Source: Pempheris klunzingeri (lineage: Eukaryota > Chordata > Actinopteri > Acropomatiformes > Pempheridae). From it: a stretch of DNA of 64,000 bases. Positions within the stretch are counted from its first letter, which is position 1. Every line of letters starts with the position of its first letter. The position numbers and the translations under genes are program-made. Positions 50,653 through 64,000 of this stretch are shown piece by piece. Location of the stretch: positions 17,018,788-17,082,787 of the forward strand of contig NC_092020.1 in NCBI RefSeq assembly GCF_042242105.1. Reading direction: 5' to 3'. The notes under the pieces were generated by a model that was not told where the DNA came from, made no database searches, and saw only the letters and a program-made list of their open reading frames with translations.

Positions 50653-50830
50653 TTTATCGCGGATACGGTTCTTCGAAGATGTTGTATACTTGTGATAGAG
50701 GATAGGTTTTTTTTCTTATAGGGGAAGGGGACGTTTGGTAGCTATACTTTGTTAGCTAGCTAGGTTCTTGCTCCGTGACGCCTGGCTCCGTCAAGTTATG
50801 CGGAAGCGACAAAATAACCACCGGAAGTCA
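50653..50830 (-). promoter_or_regulatory. TM9SF-gene promoter and leader
   Basis: The sequence above the start codon is CpG-bearing. It holds an ETS-type site CCGGAAGT at 50821-50828, a second GCGGAAG at about 50810-50816, and CGTGACG near 50774, typical of TATA-less housekeeping promoters. The exact start site is unknown. Confidence 0.5.
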
Positions 50831-52239
50831 AATGACTTTATTTTCAAAATAATAAAAGAAATCTCTTTTGTATATCGGATATATTAATGTAAAGAGGATG
50901 TAGATGCACCCATGACGTATTTATAGATTCATTCTGTTTAGCTAAATATTAGAAATAGGATTATAGACATTCTATTTCCAATTTAAGTAACGGGTACATC
51001 ATCAATGCTTTTATATTGAAAGGCAAAAAATTGGACTTCCTATTTTCCTCTGAGCGACTTGACACCGTGGAACTATCACTGACGTAGCTTATCAATTCCT
51101 CCTTTAACATCCTTGTTTCCTTTGCAGGAACAACCCTACGCTGTACACTCTATACACGTTGGAAAAAAACGCTCAATGAAGGAATAACTTGTGAATGACT
51201 ATGGTTGCAGTACAATATATAAGAGATAAGAAGAGGCGAGAGAGAAAAGGGAGGAGGAAACTACATTCAGATAATACTGGCTAGTGACAGAGATCACAGT
51301 CCAAGACAATTGACTGGAAAAACCGGAATGGGTGCAAATATACAGATTTTGTCATACAAGTGCAACACGTCATCCCTCTTGTAATAAGATGTATGTATAT
51401 GTGTAATCTTGAATGTCACTGTTACTGTCACACCGAACAAGAAGCAGGATAGGAATCTGACAAAAGAAAAAAAGAATGTATATCCTATAGGTTGATGGTT
51501 AGGCTGAGAAAAGACACACTGAGCCAAACCAGGCTGAGATCAATAATTTCAGAATAATGGGTTAAATAGATTCAATTAAACCCTCTGGTGTGTCTCTAAA
51601 ACAGTGACACATATTGGCTACTTTGGATCTCCAGCAAACCAGCAAGCATTGGTGCAATCAGAGGTGTTACAGTTACAGAGATACAGTACCACCTCGCAAT
51701 AAGACTACCTCATAAAGGATTTAGACATGCTTTATAATTAGTTTACTCATAATTCATTTTGCCAGTTATAGATGGTAATGAATAACTGATAAATGGTAAT
51801 GTGTTTTGTACTTTACAATTAGGCTGCCTTATGCCAGTATTAATGTTAGTAACTCATAAGTAAGATTAATGACTAGTAGGCAGTCATTGGATCTTGCTAA
51901 ATGGTGAGCCTGCACCAATGTATGAAAACTGTGCATTTATAAATCCTTTAAAAGGGCAGTCTTATTGTAAAGTACTACCGTTTTAGTTTGAGGAACTGGG
52001 TACTTTTTTTCCTGTTTTCTGTTCTTTTTTCTGCTCTCTAATCACCTGACCTGATAAACATACATTGAAGTTCCCACACTCAAAAATGTGTTTTGCTTAT
52101 TGGCATTGCTTCCCTTGGATGTTGGATGGAAAGGAGTTATGTGGAAACTTTTAGGGTATTTTTTTACATGTTATTTTTAAACCTACGTATCTTTCAGTCT
52201 TGAACTTTGTCATGCAACACAGTAAAGGGGACAGAAAAC
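50831..52239. other. Intergenic spacer between divergent genes
   Basis: About 1.4 kb between the TM9SF gene (-) and rbmx (+). Apart from the inverted-repeat element at 51683-51980 it is plain A/T-rich DNA; short frames show no domain. Confidence 0.55.
51683..51980. mobile_element. MITE-like element with terminal inverted repeats
   Basis: The left end (51683-51710, containing CAATAAGACTACC) and the reverse complement of the right end (51951-51980, containing CAATAAGACTGCC) match over CAATAAGACTNCC plus an outer AGTAC. The interior is rich in TTATAA, CATAA and ACTCATAA words, as in common teleost non-autonomous elements ending in acactttacaataag. No transposase; a target-site duplication is not clear. 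Confidence 0.5.
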
Positions 52240-52623
52240 GAATCTAATCTTCGGTCTTCGGTTCGTGGCTTTGACCTGTAGGCGGCAGTGTGGCGCCAAA
52301 GGGGGGCGTCTGGTCTACCGGAAATAGAAAGAAGAAGAAGAAGGAAGGGGAGTGAAACAACCGTTGTTCTCTGTAATTTACACAAAGTCGCGACACAGTG
52401 CTGTTTGGAAACCAGCAGCTGTGCGCCCGTACAGTTAAGACAACCACAGTCGCGTTTTATTTTAGTTTTTTAAAGCACTGTGCTTGCGTTTGTAAAGCTC
52501 TAGCCCCGTACTGGTAGCTTGAATAAGAGCTAGCTAGCGTTAGCCGAGTAGCTAGCTAGAACCGTCGGTGTGTTTATCGCCATTTTGCGCTTTCAGCAGC
52601 CCAAGACTTTGGTCAGCAGCAAG
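52240..52623 (+). promoter_or_regulatory. rbmx promoter and non-coding exon 1
   Basis: Contains an ETS-like ACCGGAAAT at 52317-52325 and a YY1-like GCCATTTTG at 52579-52587. The exon ends AGCAGCAAG|GTAACG at 52623. It joins an acceptor at about 52732 (GTGCAG) or 52749 (TTGCAG), just before the ATG. The transcription start is unknown. A GCTAGCTAG-type simple stretch lies near 52530-52560. Confidence 0.6.
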
Positions 52624-52654
52624 GTAACGTTATTCACCACAAAAATGATAGTGA

Positions 52655-56117
<3,463 letters not shown>

Positions 56118-56393
56118 ACTGGACTTGGAAATCATACTAAAGCAAACGTTAGTCTCCGTACACAGTTAACAAGTGTTTTGGAAATCTGACAACAAGACAA
56201 ACTAGCCATGTCTAAATCTGTGGAATATGAAGCTTAGCTTTGAACTGTATCTTGACTTTCCCAGTTTTTTTATGTGTACATTTTTTTTAGTATTTCTTTT
56301 GCTCATGTAACAGTACAGTTACCAAGTGAGTGTTTTTGTACATTCAGTGCTGTTGGAATCTGCAATGCCCTATAAGTCTGGCTTTCCTACTCT

Positions 56394-56399
56394 AATAAA
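56394..56399 (+). terminator. rbmx poly(A) signal
   Basis: AATAAA 277 bp past the stop codon, followed by a T/G-containing stretch. It gives a compact 3' UTR. Confidence 0.75.
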
Positions 56400-56419
56400 G
56401 CTTTTAGTTGTATCTTGAC

Positions 56420-57905
56420 CACTGCTCATCGCTTTTCAAAACAAGACCAGAGGCGGTTAACATGAATGTTGAGTAACAACATGATCTCCCTTACGAAGTT
56501 TTCTGTAAAGCTTAGGTGAGTCTCTGCTCGTGCTATATAGTCGAGTGACTTGAATTCATTTTTAACACAAATGTGCCATCACCTGGACGCTACTGTTTTC
56601 AAAGGTTAGGCGAATGTTACTGTCAAAATGTTCCAATGTAGTCTCCTTGGAAATGGATCCATCACCCTAGAGCCATTTGATGGCATGCAACGACAAAACC
56701 AAAGGCAACAACAACCAAATGCAACTCGACTGGTAGTCAACAGCTGGTAAGCAAAGCAAACCTCTTTGTTTCTCATCTGTAAATGAGTTTCTCATTGTCC
56801 TGTATTGCAATCTGCCCTCAAGACAACTTTTGCCTCAGAGGACAAAAGAAAAAAGGAGGTCGACTGAATGTGCCTTTTCCATTGTAGTCCGTTTTCATCA
56901 GCTAAAATTGTGCAGCAACATCCCAAGAAGTTTCGTCCTTTTTCAGCTGTGAAAGTTTAACAGCCATTTTGCCAACTGAGCCCTCAAAACGATGTTCCTT
57001 TTTGCCTAACCCATCGTCCAACCTCACTGAAATGATTGGCAACAGTGCATTTATGAGTCCTAGATAAAAATGTCTAGGTATTTTTTTTTTTTTTTAACAA
57101 AAGAAAACGTCTTGGTAAAAATTGAAAGCCATTTTTAGATTAAGAGCCATTTTCTCGGTATCAAAACATTTCCCACAAGCATGCCAGTTCAAACAATGGA
57201 GACCTCTGGAAGAACACCATCGTCCTAACTGCCAAACTGGAAACGGTCACTGAAGCGAATTCGCAGTCGGACCGAGGACTACAAAATCATTTTTCAGATG
57301 TTTTTATGAATACACGATTAAGAGGTGGGCAACATGTTGATACTCTTTTCTCATTGCAGGATGAACACCGCTCCAAGGCAACTGCCCTTGCAACTTACCT
57401 GAAATGTGTCGTCAAGTTGTTGGACCAGTGAAAACACAGAGCACCAGTGTGGGTATGTCAGCCAGACTAATTGTAATTATTTAACTCTATACATAATGAA
57501 AAATGTTAAGTGTTGCTGGTATAAAAGAAATGTAGCATGGAGGAACATTATTATAATAAGTTATAATGAGCTCTGCAAAATACTATACATTTGTTTCCCT
57601 GTTATGGGACTAATAAAGGAATATCTTATCTTACAAATTTTTTTAGAAGATGTACTCTCGAAATATTGCAGATGACCACTAAGGTTGTGGTATAGTGGAC
57701 TTGTATTGCTGTAAAAGTATACCATTATGTAATCATTTGTTTTGTAATGTTTGCTGTCTTTCAGATGCTGGCACAGGCTTCTGTTTGAGAGTGCTGGCTG
57801 AATCCTTCAAGTGGAAACGCGTTGAAAGTGGGACAAAAACAGACTGAGGATTTTCTCAAATGTATATATCATGGTGATTTCAATAAAGACTTTGAAAAGA
57901 GCTTT
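56420..57905 (+). other. Possible downstream exons of an alternative rbmx 3' end
   Basis: Past the main poly(A) site there is a TTAG|GTGAGT donor after 56515, an exon-like segment bounded by TTGCAG (exon start 57360) and GG|GTATGT (end 57452), then CTTTCAG with exon start 57765 and AATAAA at 57882-57887. If readthrough transcripts splice here, the rbmx stop would lie far upstream of exon junctions, the pattern that marks a transcript for nonsense-mediated decay. No coding sequence is evident. A fish LINE tail overlaps the second intron. This is inferred from splice-site words only. Confidence 0.3.
57500..57640 (+). repeat. Fish LINE-type 3' tail
   Basis: CCCTGTTATGGGACTAATAA followed by AGGAATATCTTATCTTAC is a standard teleost retroelement tail. 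It resembles the copy at 41150-41300 but is better preserved. Confidence 0.55.
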
Positions 57906-58499
57906 GTCCACTCAGTTTTGTTGTTGTCATGAAAGAAGAATGCAGTTCAGACAATTCTCTTATCAATTCTGAGGCGGTTAATGGTACTGTATTTTATTTT
58001 TTATATAATGAGGCTGATGTGTTTGTGGTACCTGGTTGTAACAATCTGTGTATTCTCTATTAGTGATAAATAAACTTTTACCATGATAAATATTTACCAT
58101 TCTGAATGTTTAGCTCCATTGAGGCAGTCATGCAGCTTACTGCAGAGGACACATTACAGACAACACAAATGTATGTGCTAACATGGCAGCAGTCACAGCT
58201 TTTACTGCTGTGAAAACTGGGTGAAGCTGCACTGTAGATGCTATGATGACTCCATGTCGGGCCTCCAGATCACATCCTGAGTGAGCCCCGCAGTAGGTGC
58301 TACATGTTCCTCTTGTGAAATAATGCTGATGCGCACCACATATCAGTTCGCTGCTGGCGTTTCTTGATCCTCACTGCATTTTAACTTGTAACACAATCTG
58401 GGAGAGAAAATGCCCTCTGCCAGCTTGTGCTGTTCTGCAGGGGGAAAAAACGACTCCTGTCTATTGTTGAGATGCCTGTTTGCCAGTAGGGGTGATCAT
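57906..58499. other. Intergenic spacer rbmx-arhgef6
   Basis: No gene seen; mixed-composition sequence leading into the arhgef6 promoter. Confidence 0.55.
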
Positions 58500-59470
58500 C
58501 AGTTTCGCGTGTAGAAACAGCGTCGTCCTTCCCCCACCGCCTCTTTTTTTTTTTTAACTTCTAGCAGAAGTGCGGATGTGAGTTGCATATTGATACGGAA
58601 CAGGCCGCCAGTTTTTTCTTTTCTTTTTTTTTTCTAAAGCAATGTGTGCTTAGGCAATGAGCGTTTTGTGGAGCTATGAATCCAGAGGAGCAGACAGTAA
58701 CGTGGTTAATATCGCTCGGAGTGCTCAGCTCTCCTAAAAAGAACATAGCGGACCCGGAGGAGTTTCTGAAAACATCGCTGAAGGATGGGGTCGTCCTGTG
58801 CAAGCTCACGGAGCGGCTCATACCTGGCTTCACTCCCAAGGTGAGCTGTTGATATAAGTTACTTAAGTCAACAACTGATCGACTGGAGGGAGGAAGGACG
58901 GGAGGGGAGGAGGGGGGGGGGGTCGGTTAAAAAACATGGTTAAACAACTTCTCCCATTAGCAGGCCTTTATGTTTTTTCTTTCTTTCTTTGTATCTCAAA
59001 ACACTCGAGCGATGAAGTTTTAGCAGCCGCCCGTTTTGCACGATGCGTAGAGCATCGAAATACTGCTGCATTTGGTGAGTTTTTCAAATGTGAAATTTCA
59101 AGATGTGGTTTCCTGTGAAGCGAGGAAAATGTTCCGCATTCTTGATGCGAGTGAGTCGGTGTGAACACCCACCAAAACGGGACAACACGCCAGGAGGAGT
59201 GCGTGAAGCCCCGAGCGCGGAGCGCAGGGGGAGCATGGGAGTTTTTGATGCAACTTTTTCTGACGCGATAGATCGGCGTTAATGGGCTGCTTGGCTCGGT
59301 TGAGGACATGACAAAGTTGATAATGATAAACAACAGTTGCAAAGACAGGTCGTCACTTCCTCCTGAAAGGCTCGGCTCTTCCCGGTGCGACCTCCCCTTT
59401 GACAAAGCGCCGTCAATGCAGCTGGAAATAGCTCAAGCCGGAAGTAGTAACTTCTCTCTTGCACGGCTCA
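58500..59470 (+). promoter_or_regulatory. arhgef6 promoter/CpG-enriched region
   Basis: CpG is enriched around coding exon 1 and the first part of intron 1, strongest at 59140-59280 and 59345-59490. T-runs and a poly-G stretch (about 58911-58922) are embedded. The transcription start is probably upstream of the ATG at 58676, but no core motif fixes it. Confidence 0.45.
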
Positions 59471-61959
59471 CCACCCTGCGCTGTTTGTCGGCCTTTCTGC
59501 TTTCCTGTCGTACATTAGTCCAAAAAAAACCAAAAAAAAAACAACAGCCTTGACTTTGCTTAGAAGCAGCGAGAAGCCAAACTCGTCGTGCGTGTACATT
59601 TTGCAGCTTTGCTCTAATAAGAATTTTATTTTGAAAGTTGCAAAAGTGAGCGGAAGCTTTGCTTAAATGTGGTCACTTTGACGTGTATGTGGTCTTAATG
59701 GTTGTGTATGCATGAAGGAGACGCAGGAAGAATCCACAGTTATTTTGTCAACTGTAGGTCACCACATTGCAACAGCAGTGTTACTTTCTGCGCTTTTATG
59801 TGTAACTACAATGGCAGCAGCATCGGCATTGGAGAAGTGCTTGTGTCAGATGTCTATCTGCCATACTAAGCCGAGGTATGCGTTTAATATATTTATTTTT
59901 GTTGTGTGTGTCTTCAGTATTGCCTGGATCCGAGAACTGAAGCCGACTGCATTTCCAACATCAGGGAGTTTCTAAAAGGATGCTCGTCCTTGAAAGTGGA
60001 GGTAAGTTGTCTTGTCTATGTCAAGTTTCATGTGCAAACGTACGATGCTTTGACATGGCCTGACCTTTCTCGATCATGATCTCCTTACTTAGCCCTCTCA
60101 GCCCACTGCAGTTTACAGAAAAGACTTGAACCCAGCCTTGCCTGCCTCTGATGTGATCTGCTTACCCTGCTGGCTTATGTTTTCCCTCACACGTCCATGC
60201 TGTCAGTCACCACCACTGACCAGACAGGAAGGGAACCAACTTAGTTTTTACTTTCTTTTAAATTCCCCTTTCTCTTCTATGCTGCTGTGATGGTGATACT
60301 TGTTTGTCAGCAGCTCCCCCCCCCCCGGGCAAACACTGCAGGCTCCCAAAAAGATGTCCTAATAATGGAAAGCGGCAAATCATTCGCAGATGTTGGGAGT
60401 TTTCTCTGTCTTTGTACCAGCCTGTTTTGCGACTGCCACACTGGACAGTAATTTCTCCTCCAGCTATATAAATAATCCTTTCTGGTCTTCCATCCCATCG
60501 GTTGGTTTCTTTTAACAGCTAATTGAGTCAGCAAGCCTGGCTCGCTGCAAAGTCAAGTAGTTCAGTCGTTCTGCCCAGCTGGCTTGTTATGTCTGGGAGG
60601 TCCCCTTTGCTTTTATCCACCAACCCTGCCTTGGCCCATAATTAGACCTTCTGCGGCCAACCAGTAGCTCATGGGCAGACGTTTTTGGAGAGCTACTGTC
60701 ATGTGTATCAGCCAGAGGATGTCTGTGGCGCTTAAGCCAGCCCTACCCACCCTATGGTCAGTGATGTGATCATGGTTGCAGAACTTTTTGCTCTTTTTTT
60801 GCCATAGAAAATAGTGCCTGCTTGTCCTGTGACTGCACAAAGGGAGCAGTCATGCTACTTTCACTTCTGCCCTGAGATGGAGAAAGAGGAAGCGCCAATT
60901 ACTGTCCAACGCCACGGTCTTATGAACTGCATGAAATGATTTAGTCGCTCTGATTTTATGCACTACCACAGCTATTAGAGATGATTAGATAGATTAATAA
61001 CATGACCCTTTGACACTGAATTACCAGCCTTAATCCTGGTCAAGATCCCTATGCTGGGAACAGTTATTACTGATCAAGGTCAATACTGTGATGTAAGACC
61101 TTTTGACTCCTTCGCTTGGCTTTATCAGTTTAAATGGGGTTTTCCAGTATTTTCTACTTTAGAGATTAGTGGTACAAAATCATTATGAATAAAGAATGAA
61201 TTATGTTCTGGCTATTTTCCTACATGGTGAAAAGCAAGCTGAGTAAATCTTGGTAGTCATATAGACCCTAAGGCTGATGCCTTGCCCGGTGATGTTATGG
61301 TCACACTTGCTTTAACTCTGAATGAGGTTGTACACAACTCCTGACCTAGGCTATACTACTCAAACTCTATATTTAAGATGTTTTATTTAAAATGTGAAAC
61401 CTTATCCGCTGGAGGAAAGAAGATAGGTGTCTGAGACAGAGAGAGCAAGCAGTGTGACTGTGTGTGTGAGCATCCATGTGCACACGCAAGTGCACAGCAA
61501 ATTGCAAATGAGTCTGGCACTGTCTGTTTTATTACAAACCACTAAGTCACAAAATATGGGTCACGCTCAACATGTCAGTTTTTATCTCTGTCTTGTTATA
61601 GGCTTATTCAAATCCCAGTGTGCATTTCATTGTGTGTGTGTGTGTGAGTGTCTTCCTATTGTTTGTGCTGCAGCCTGGAATGAGATGTCTTTCTCTGTGT
61701 GTCTGTGTGCTGCAAGCATTACTGCTCATATCTGATTTACTATCAGTAGAAAATATTCCAGTTCTGACTTCCTCTTGCTTGTGCACATCTGATGGATTTC
61801 AGGTTGTATGAACATGATGGTGTTTGGGTTTTTTTTGGTCTGATAGCATCTTCTCTGTTCCCTTTTCCATCCAGGGCTTTGAACCAGAGTGGCTATACAC
61901 TGGTGAGAACTTCGGCAAGGTATTGACCACTTTGCTTGCAGTCAACTTTGCCACACAAG
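58676..61959 (+). CDS. arhgef6: ARHGEF6 (alpha-PIX), Rac/Cdc42 exchange factor, 5' part
   Basis: First 111 codons of a protein usually near 780 aa; the gene continues past the window. Coding exons: 58676-58840 (55 codons from [17 protein letters not shown]), 59918-60001 (28 codons, [11 protein letters not shown]...), 61875-61959 (28 codons plus one base, ending [11 protein letters not shown]). All have GT-AG borders and matching phase. These exons encode the N-terminal calponin-homology domain; SH3, DH-PH and GIT/PAK-binding parts lie downstream. In the known family the protein activates Rac1 and Cdc42 at focal adhesions with PAK and [13 protein letters not shown] and the short [17 protein letters not shown] linker fit ARHGEF6; ARHGEF7 has a different, longer stretch here. 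Introns 1 and 2 (1.1 and 1.9 kb) hold no other gene; a C11 run lies at 60316-60326. Confidence 0.93.
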
Positions 61960-64000
61960 GTAAGAGTTGAGCAGGTTTCTCTCAGTGTCTTCCGTCCCCA
62001 TATAGGAGATTGCTTAATAGTATTTTTGTCCTCTCTGAAAGTAAAGAAGCAAACATGGCAATAAACAAACCTAGATAATGAATAAGTAATCACATGTAGC
62101 TACGAATTAGCAGATGATGCAAGTTGTCTTGTGCATATCCTATGATAATGGTCATTTTTCACACACCCTGTCCATTCAGCCATACAAAATCATGCGTGGT
62201 TGTGTTATCCATGGGCAGCTGGTATGGCAGTGTGTGTCTATGTCATGCTGGGTGCCATATTTACTCATGTGCATCCATAGCTTGATACACCCTGAATAAT
62301 ATCCTATTTTGATTCCTTATATTTTTTTACATTTAGATTAAGCTCAGAATGAGGCAAAATACATAATGTGACAGAGTGTATGGCTTTGATACACACGTAC
62401 ATCCCCTTTCTCAAGTGCATTTCTTCAATAAGGACACAGTATGAAATGATTAGCAGTGCAGCAGCCCCACAGCAGTTCGGGGCTGATTACTCCACTTGAG
62501 AGTCCTCGTTTGGGGGCATTGAAGAGGTAACACCAGTCTCATTTCAGTTTCCATCTCACAGCTGCCAGAGAACCAGCAGCCATTAGAAACATGCAGTCAG
62601 TTTTTAGACGTCTGTGCCACCTCCGCATGCTTTACACTAAATAAAATAGCCTAGAAATATGTTCCAGGCTATCGAAGAACATGTATGATAGTGATTTCAA
62701 TGATTAATTCATTATCAAAATCGTTCGTTTTTGTCTTTTGACCCACCAATTAGTTGGCTAATTGTTTCAACACTACATGATATTGCCTTCCTTTGTTGAT
62801 ATGATCAATCTCTTGAGTGTGCTTAAATGAAGAAGAGGATGCGTGCCACAGTGTGAGATGTGGACCAGAAGCTTCTGTCAGTGCTGGGCTCTGCTTGATA
62901 TGCAAATCTTTTATAGGCTGGCTGTGCCCAGCAGCTGTTCTCTCATCTTCAAAAGTGAACTTGATTAGAAGTGGATCAGTCACAACTTAGTTGATTATGA
63001 TCAAACATAAGCGGCCTCTGTGTTATTACTAGTGATCTTCTTCCAAGCCTGACTTTGCTCCTGCCGTATGCGTTTCTTTGCTCAGCATTTATCTTTGTTC
63101 AGAGTAAATGCTTTTCAACATCGTCTGTGTGCATACATGCAAGTAGTAACCATAGAGTTTAGCTGACAGAAGAGCTTGTCAGGCCTCTGTGTGTGTGTGT
63201 GTGTTGGGAGTGACATGTGGAGTCCATGAGCCCTGCCTGCGGTACATGGGGACTGTCCCATTCCTTTTCATCCCATCAGTAAGGCCTCCCTGACATGTCA
63301 GCATATGGAAAACAGAAGGGAAACTCCAGCCTTTTTCCATCTCAACATACACTACGTAGATTCCAGATGATCTGCTGATAAAACATGGTTACACAAAAGG
63401 TGTTACCATGGCATATTTTACTACCTGTAGGTGAAAGTGCAGCAAACCATTAGTCAATTCCATAGCCTCAGAGTTCAGCTCTTTATTAGATCTAAATGGG
63501 AGGTTACTAAAGCTGATGATGCTCTCTTATTGTCATTTTTTATTCCTCTATAATTTACACATGGATTAGACAGTGGACCTGGCTGGCATCCCGTTGGCAT
63601 TTGATACGGGGTCTTCAGTTCAGTTTCTGCTTGTTAGCCTGTAAGAGGTTGCAGAGCTGCCATGTGTCACTTTTCGAGTGATTACTGGCAACAAAATTGA
63701 TACCTCTGTTAGCGTATCTCAAGGACTGCACTCACACTGCAGGACAGCTGGCAGCTGAATCACTGTTCCTCTGCTGCAGTGGCTTACTGATTACACTGTG
63801 GTGGGATTGGGTGTCTGTAACGCAATTTTGATAATCTGACTTTACAATTCATTCCTTGAGCTGCAGTTAAGATAAGAGATGGGGTTGGAGGAAATGTTGT
63901 CAAATATTGCATCAGTAAGAATGAGTGTATTTGCTGAACCAACACACAGACTGAATGAGTGACCATTGGCACATATTATGTAAAATAATTATAATATAAA
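61960..64000 (+). other. arhgef6 intron 3 (partial)
   Basis: No further exon was recognised up to the window end. It contains a GT tract at about 63189-63205 and a repeat fragment near 62690-62790. Confidence 0.6.
62690..62790. repeat. Fish interspersed repeat fragment (ATTAAT-rich)
   Basis: ATGATTAATTCATTATCAAA ... CCAATTAGTTGGCTAATTGTTTCAACACTA resembles the common teleost repeat containing 'attaatcgactaatcgtttcagctcta'. It is degraded; family uncertain. Confidence 0.4.

Noticed and set aside
58676..61959. arhgef7 (beta-PIX) as the identity of the right-hand gene
   Set aside because: The start [20 protein letters not shown] and the LYTGENF linker fit ARHGEF6; ARHGEF7 differs at these points, and the rbmx linkage supports arhgef6.

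Overview
The window looks like teleost fish nuclear DNA, probably from a spiny-rayed fish. It has interrupted vertebrate genes with short GT-AG introns, abundant CA/TG microsatellites, and several 3' tails of fish-type LINE/SINE repeats. There are no operons, ribosome binding sites, CRISPR arrays or phage genes. I found no tRNA or rRNA.

Layout. Positions 1 to about 36.8 kb form a gene desert with microsatellites, repeat remnants, a CpG-enriched block at 18.3-19.3 kb and several A/T-core motif clusters that look like enhancers. Four protein-coding genes fill the rest: (1) gpr101, a single-coding-exon orphan GPCR, 37724-39082 (+); (2) a TM9SF2-type nonaspanin in 17 coding exons, 50652 down to 42744 (-), 651 aa; (3) rbmx (hnRNP G) in eight coding exons plus a non-coding first exon, 52751-56117 (+), 392 aa; (4) the 5' part of arhgef6 (alpha-PIX), coding exons 1-3 from 58676 to 61959 (+), continuing past the right edge. 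I checked reading phase across every exon junction of the three interrupted genes.

Context. gpr101, rbmx and arhgef6 lie in the same order and on the same strand as in human Xq26.3 (as a block, inverted), where ZIC3 lies beyond GPR101. I therefore infer that the left desert is the gpr101-zic3 intergenic space, with zic3 beyond the left edge. The nonaspanin is the odd one out: human TM9SF2 lies on 13q32 near ZIC2/ZIC5. This looks like the second whole-genome-duplication copy (the fish gene I recall as tm9sf5), kept beside the zic3-type block and lost from the human one.

The genes do not form one pathway: a membrane receptor, an endosome/Golgi membrane protein, a nuclear splicing factor and a Rac/Cdc42 exchange factor. 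Their grouping is ancestral synteny. I see no new molecular system. The items most worth checking are the extra TM9SF gene, the orphan CpG block, possible post-stop introns of rbmx, and the unusual receptor motifs.
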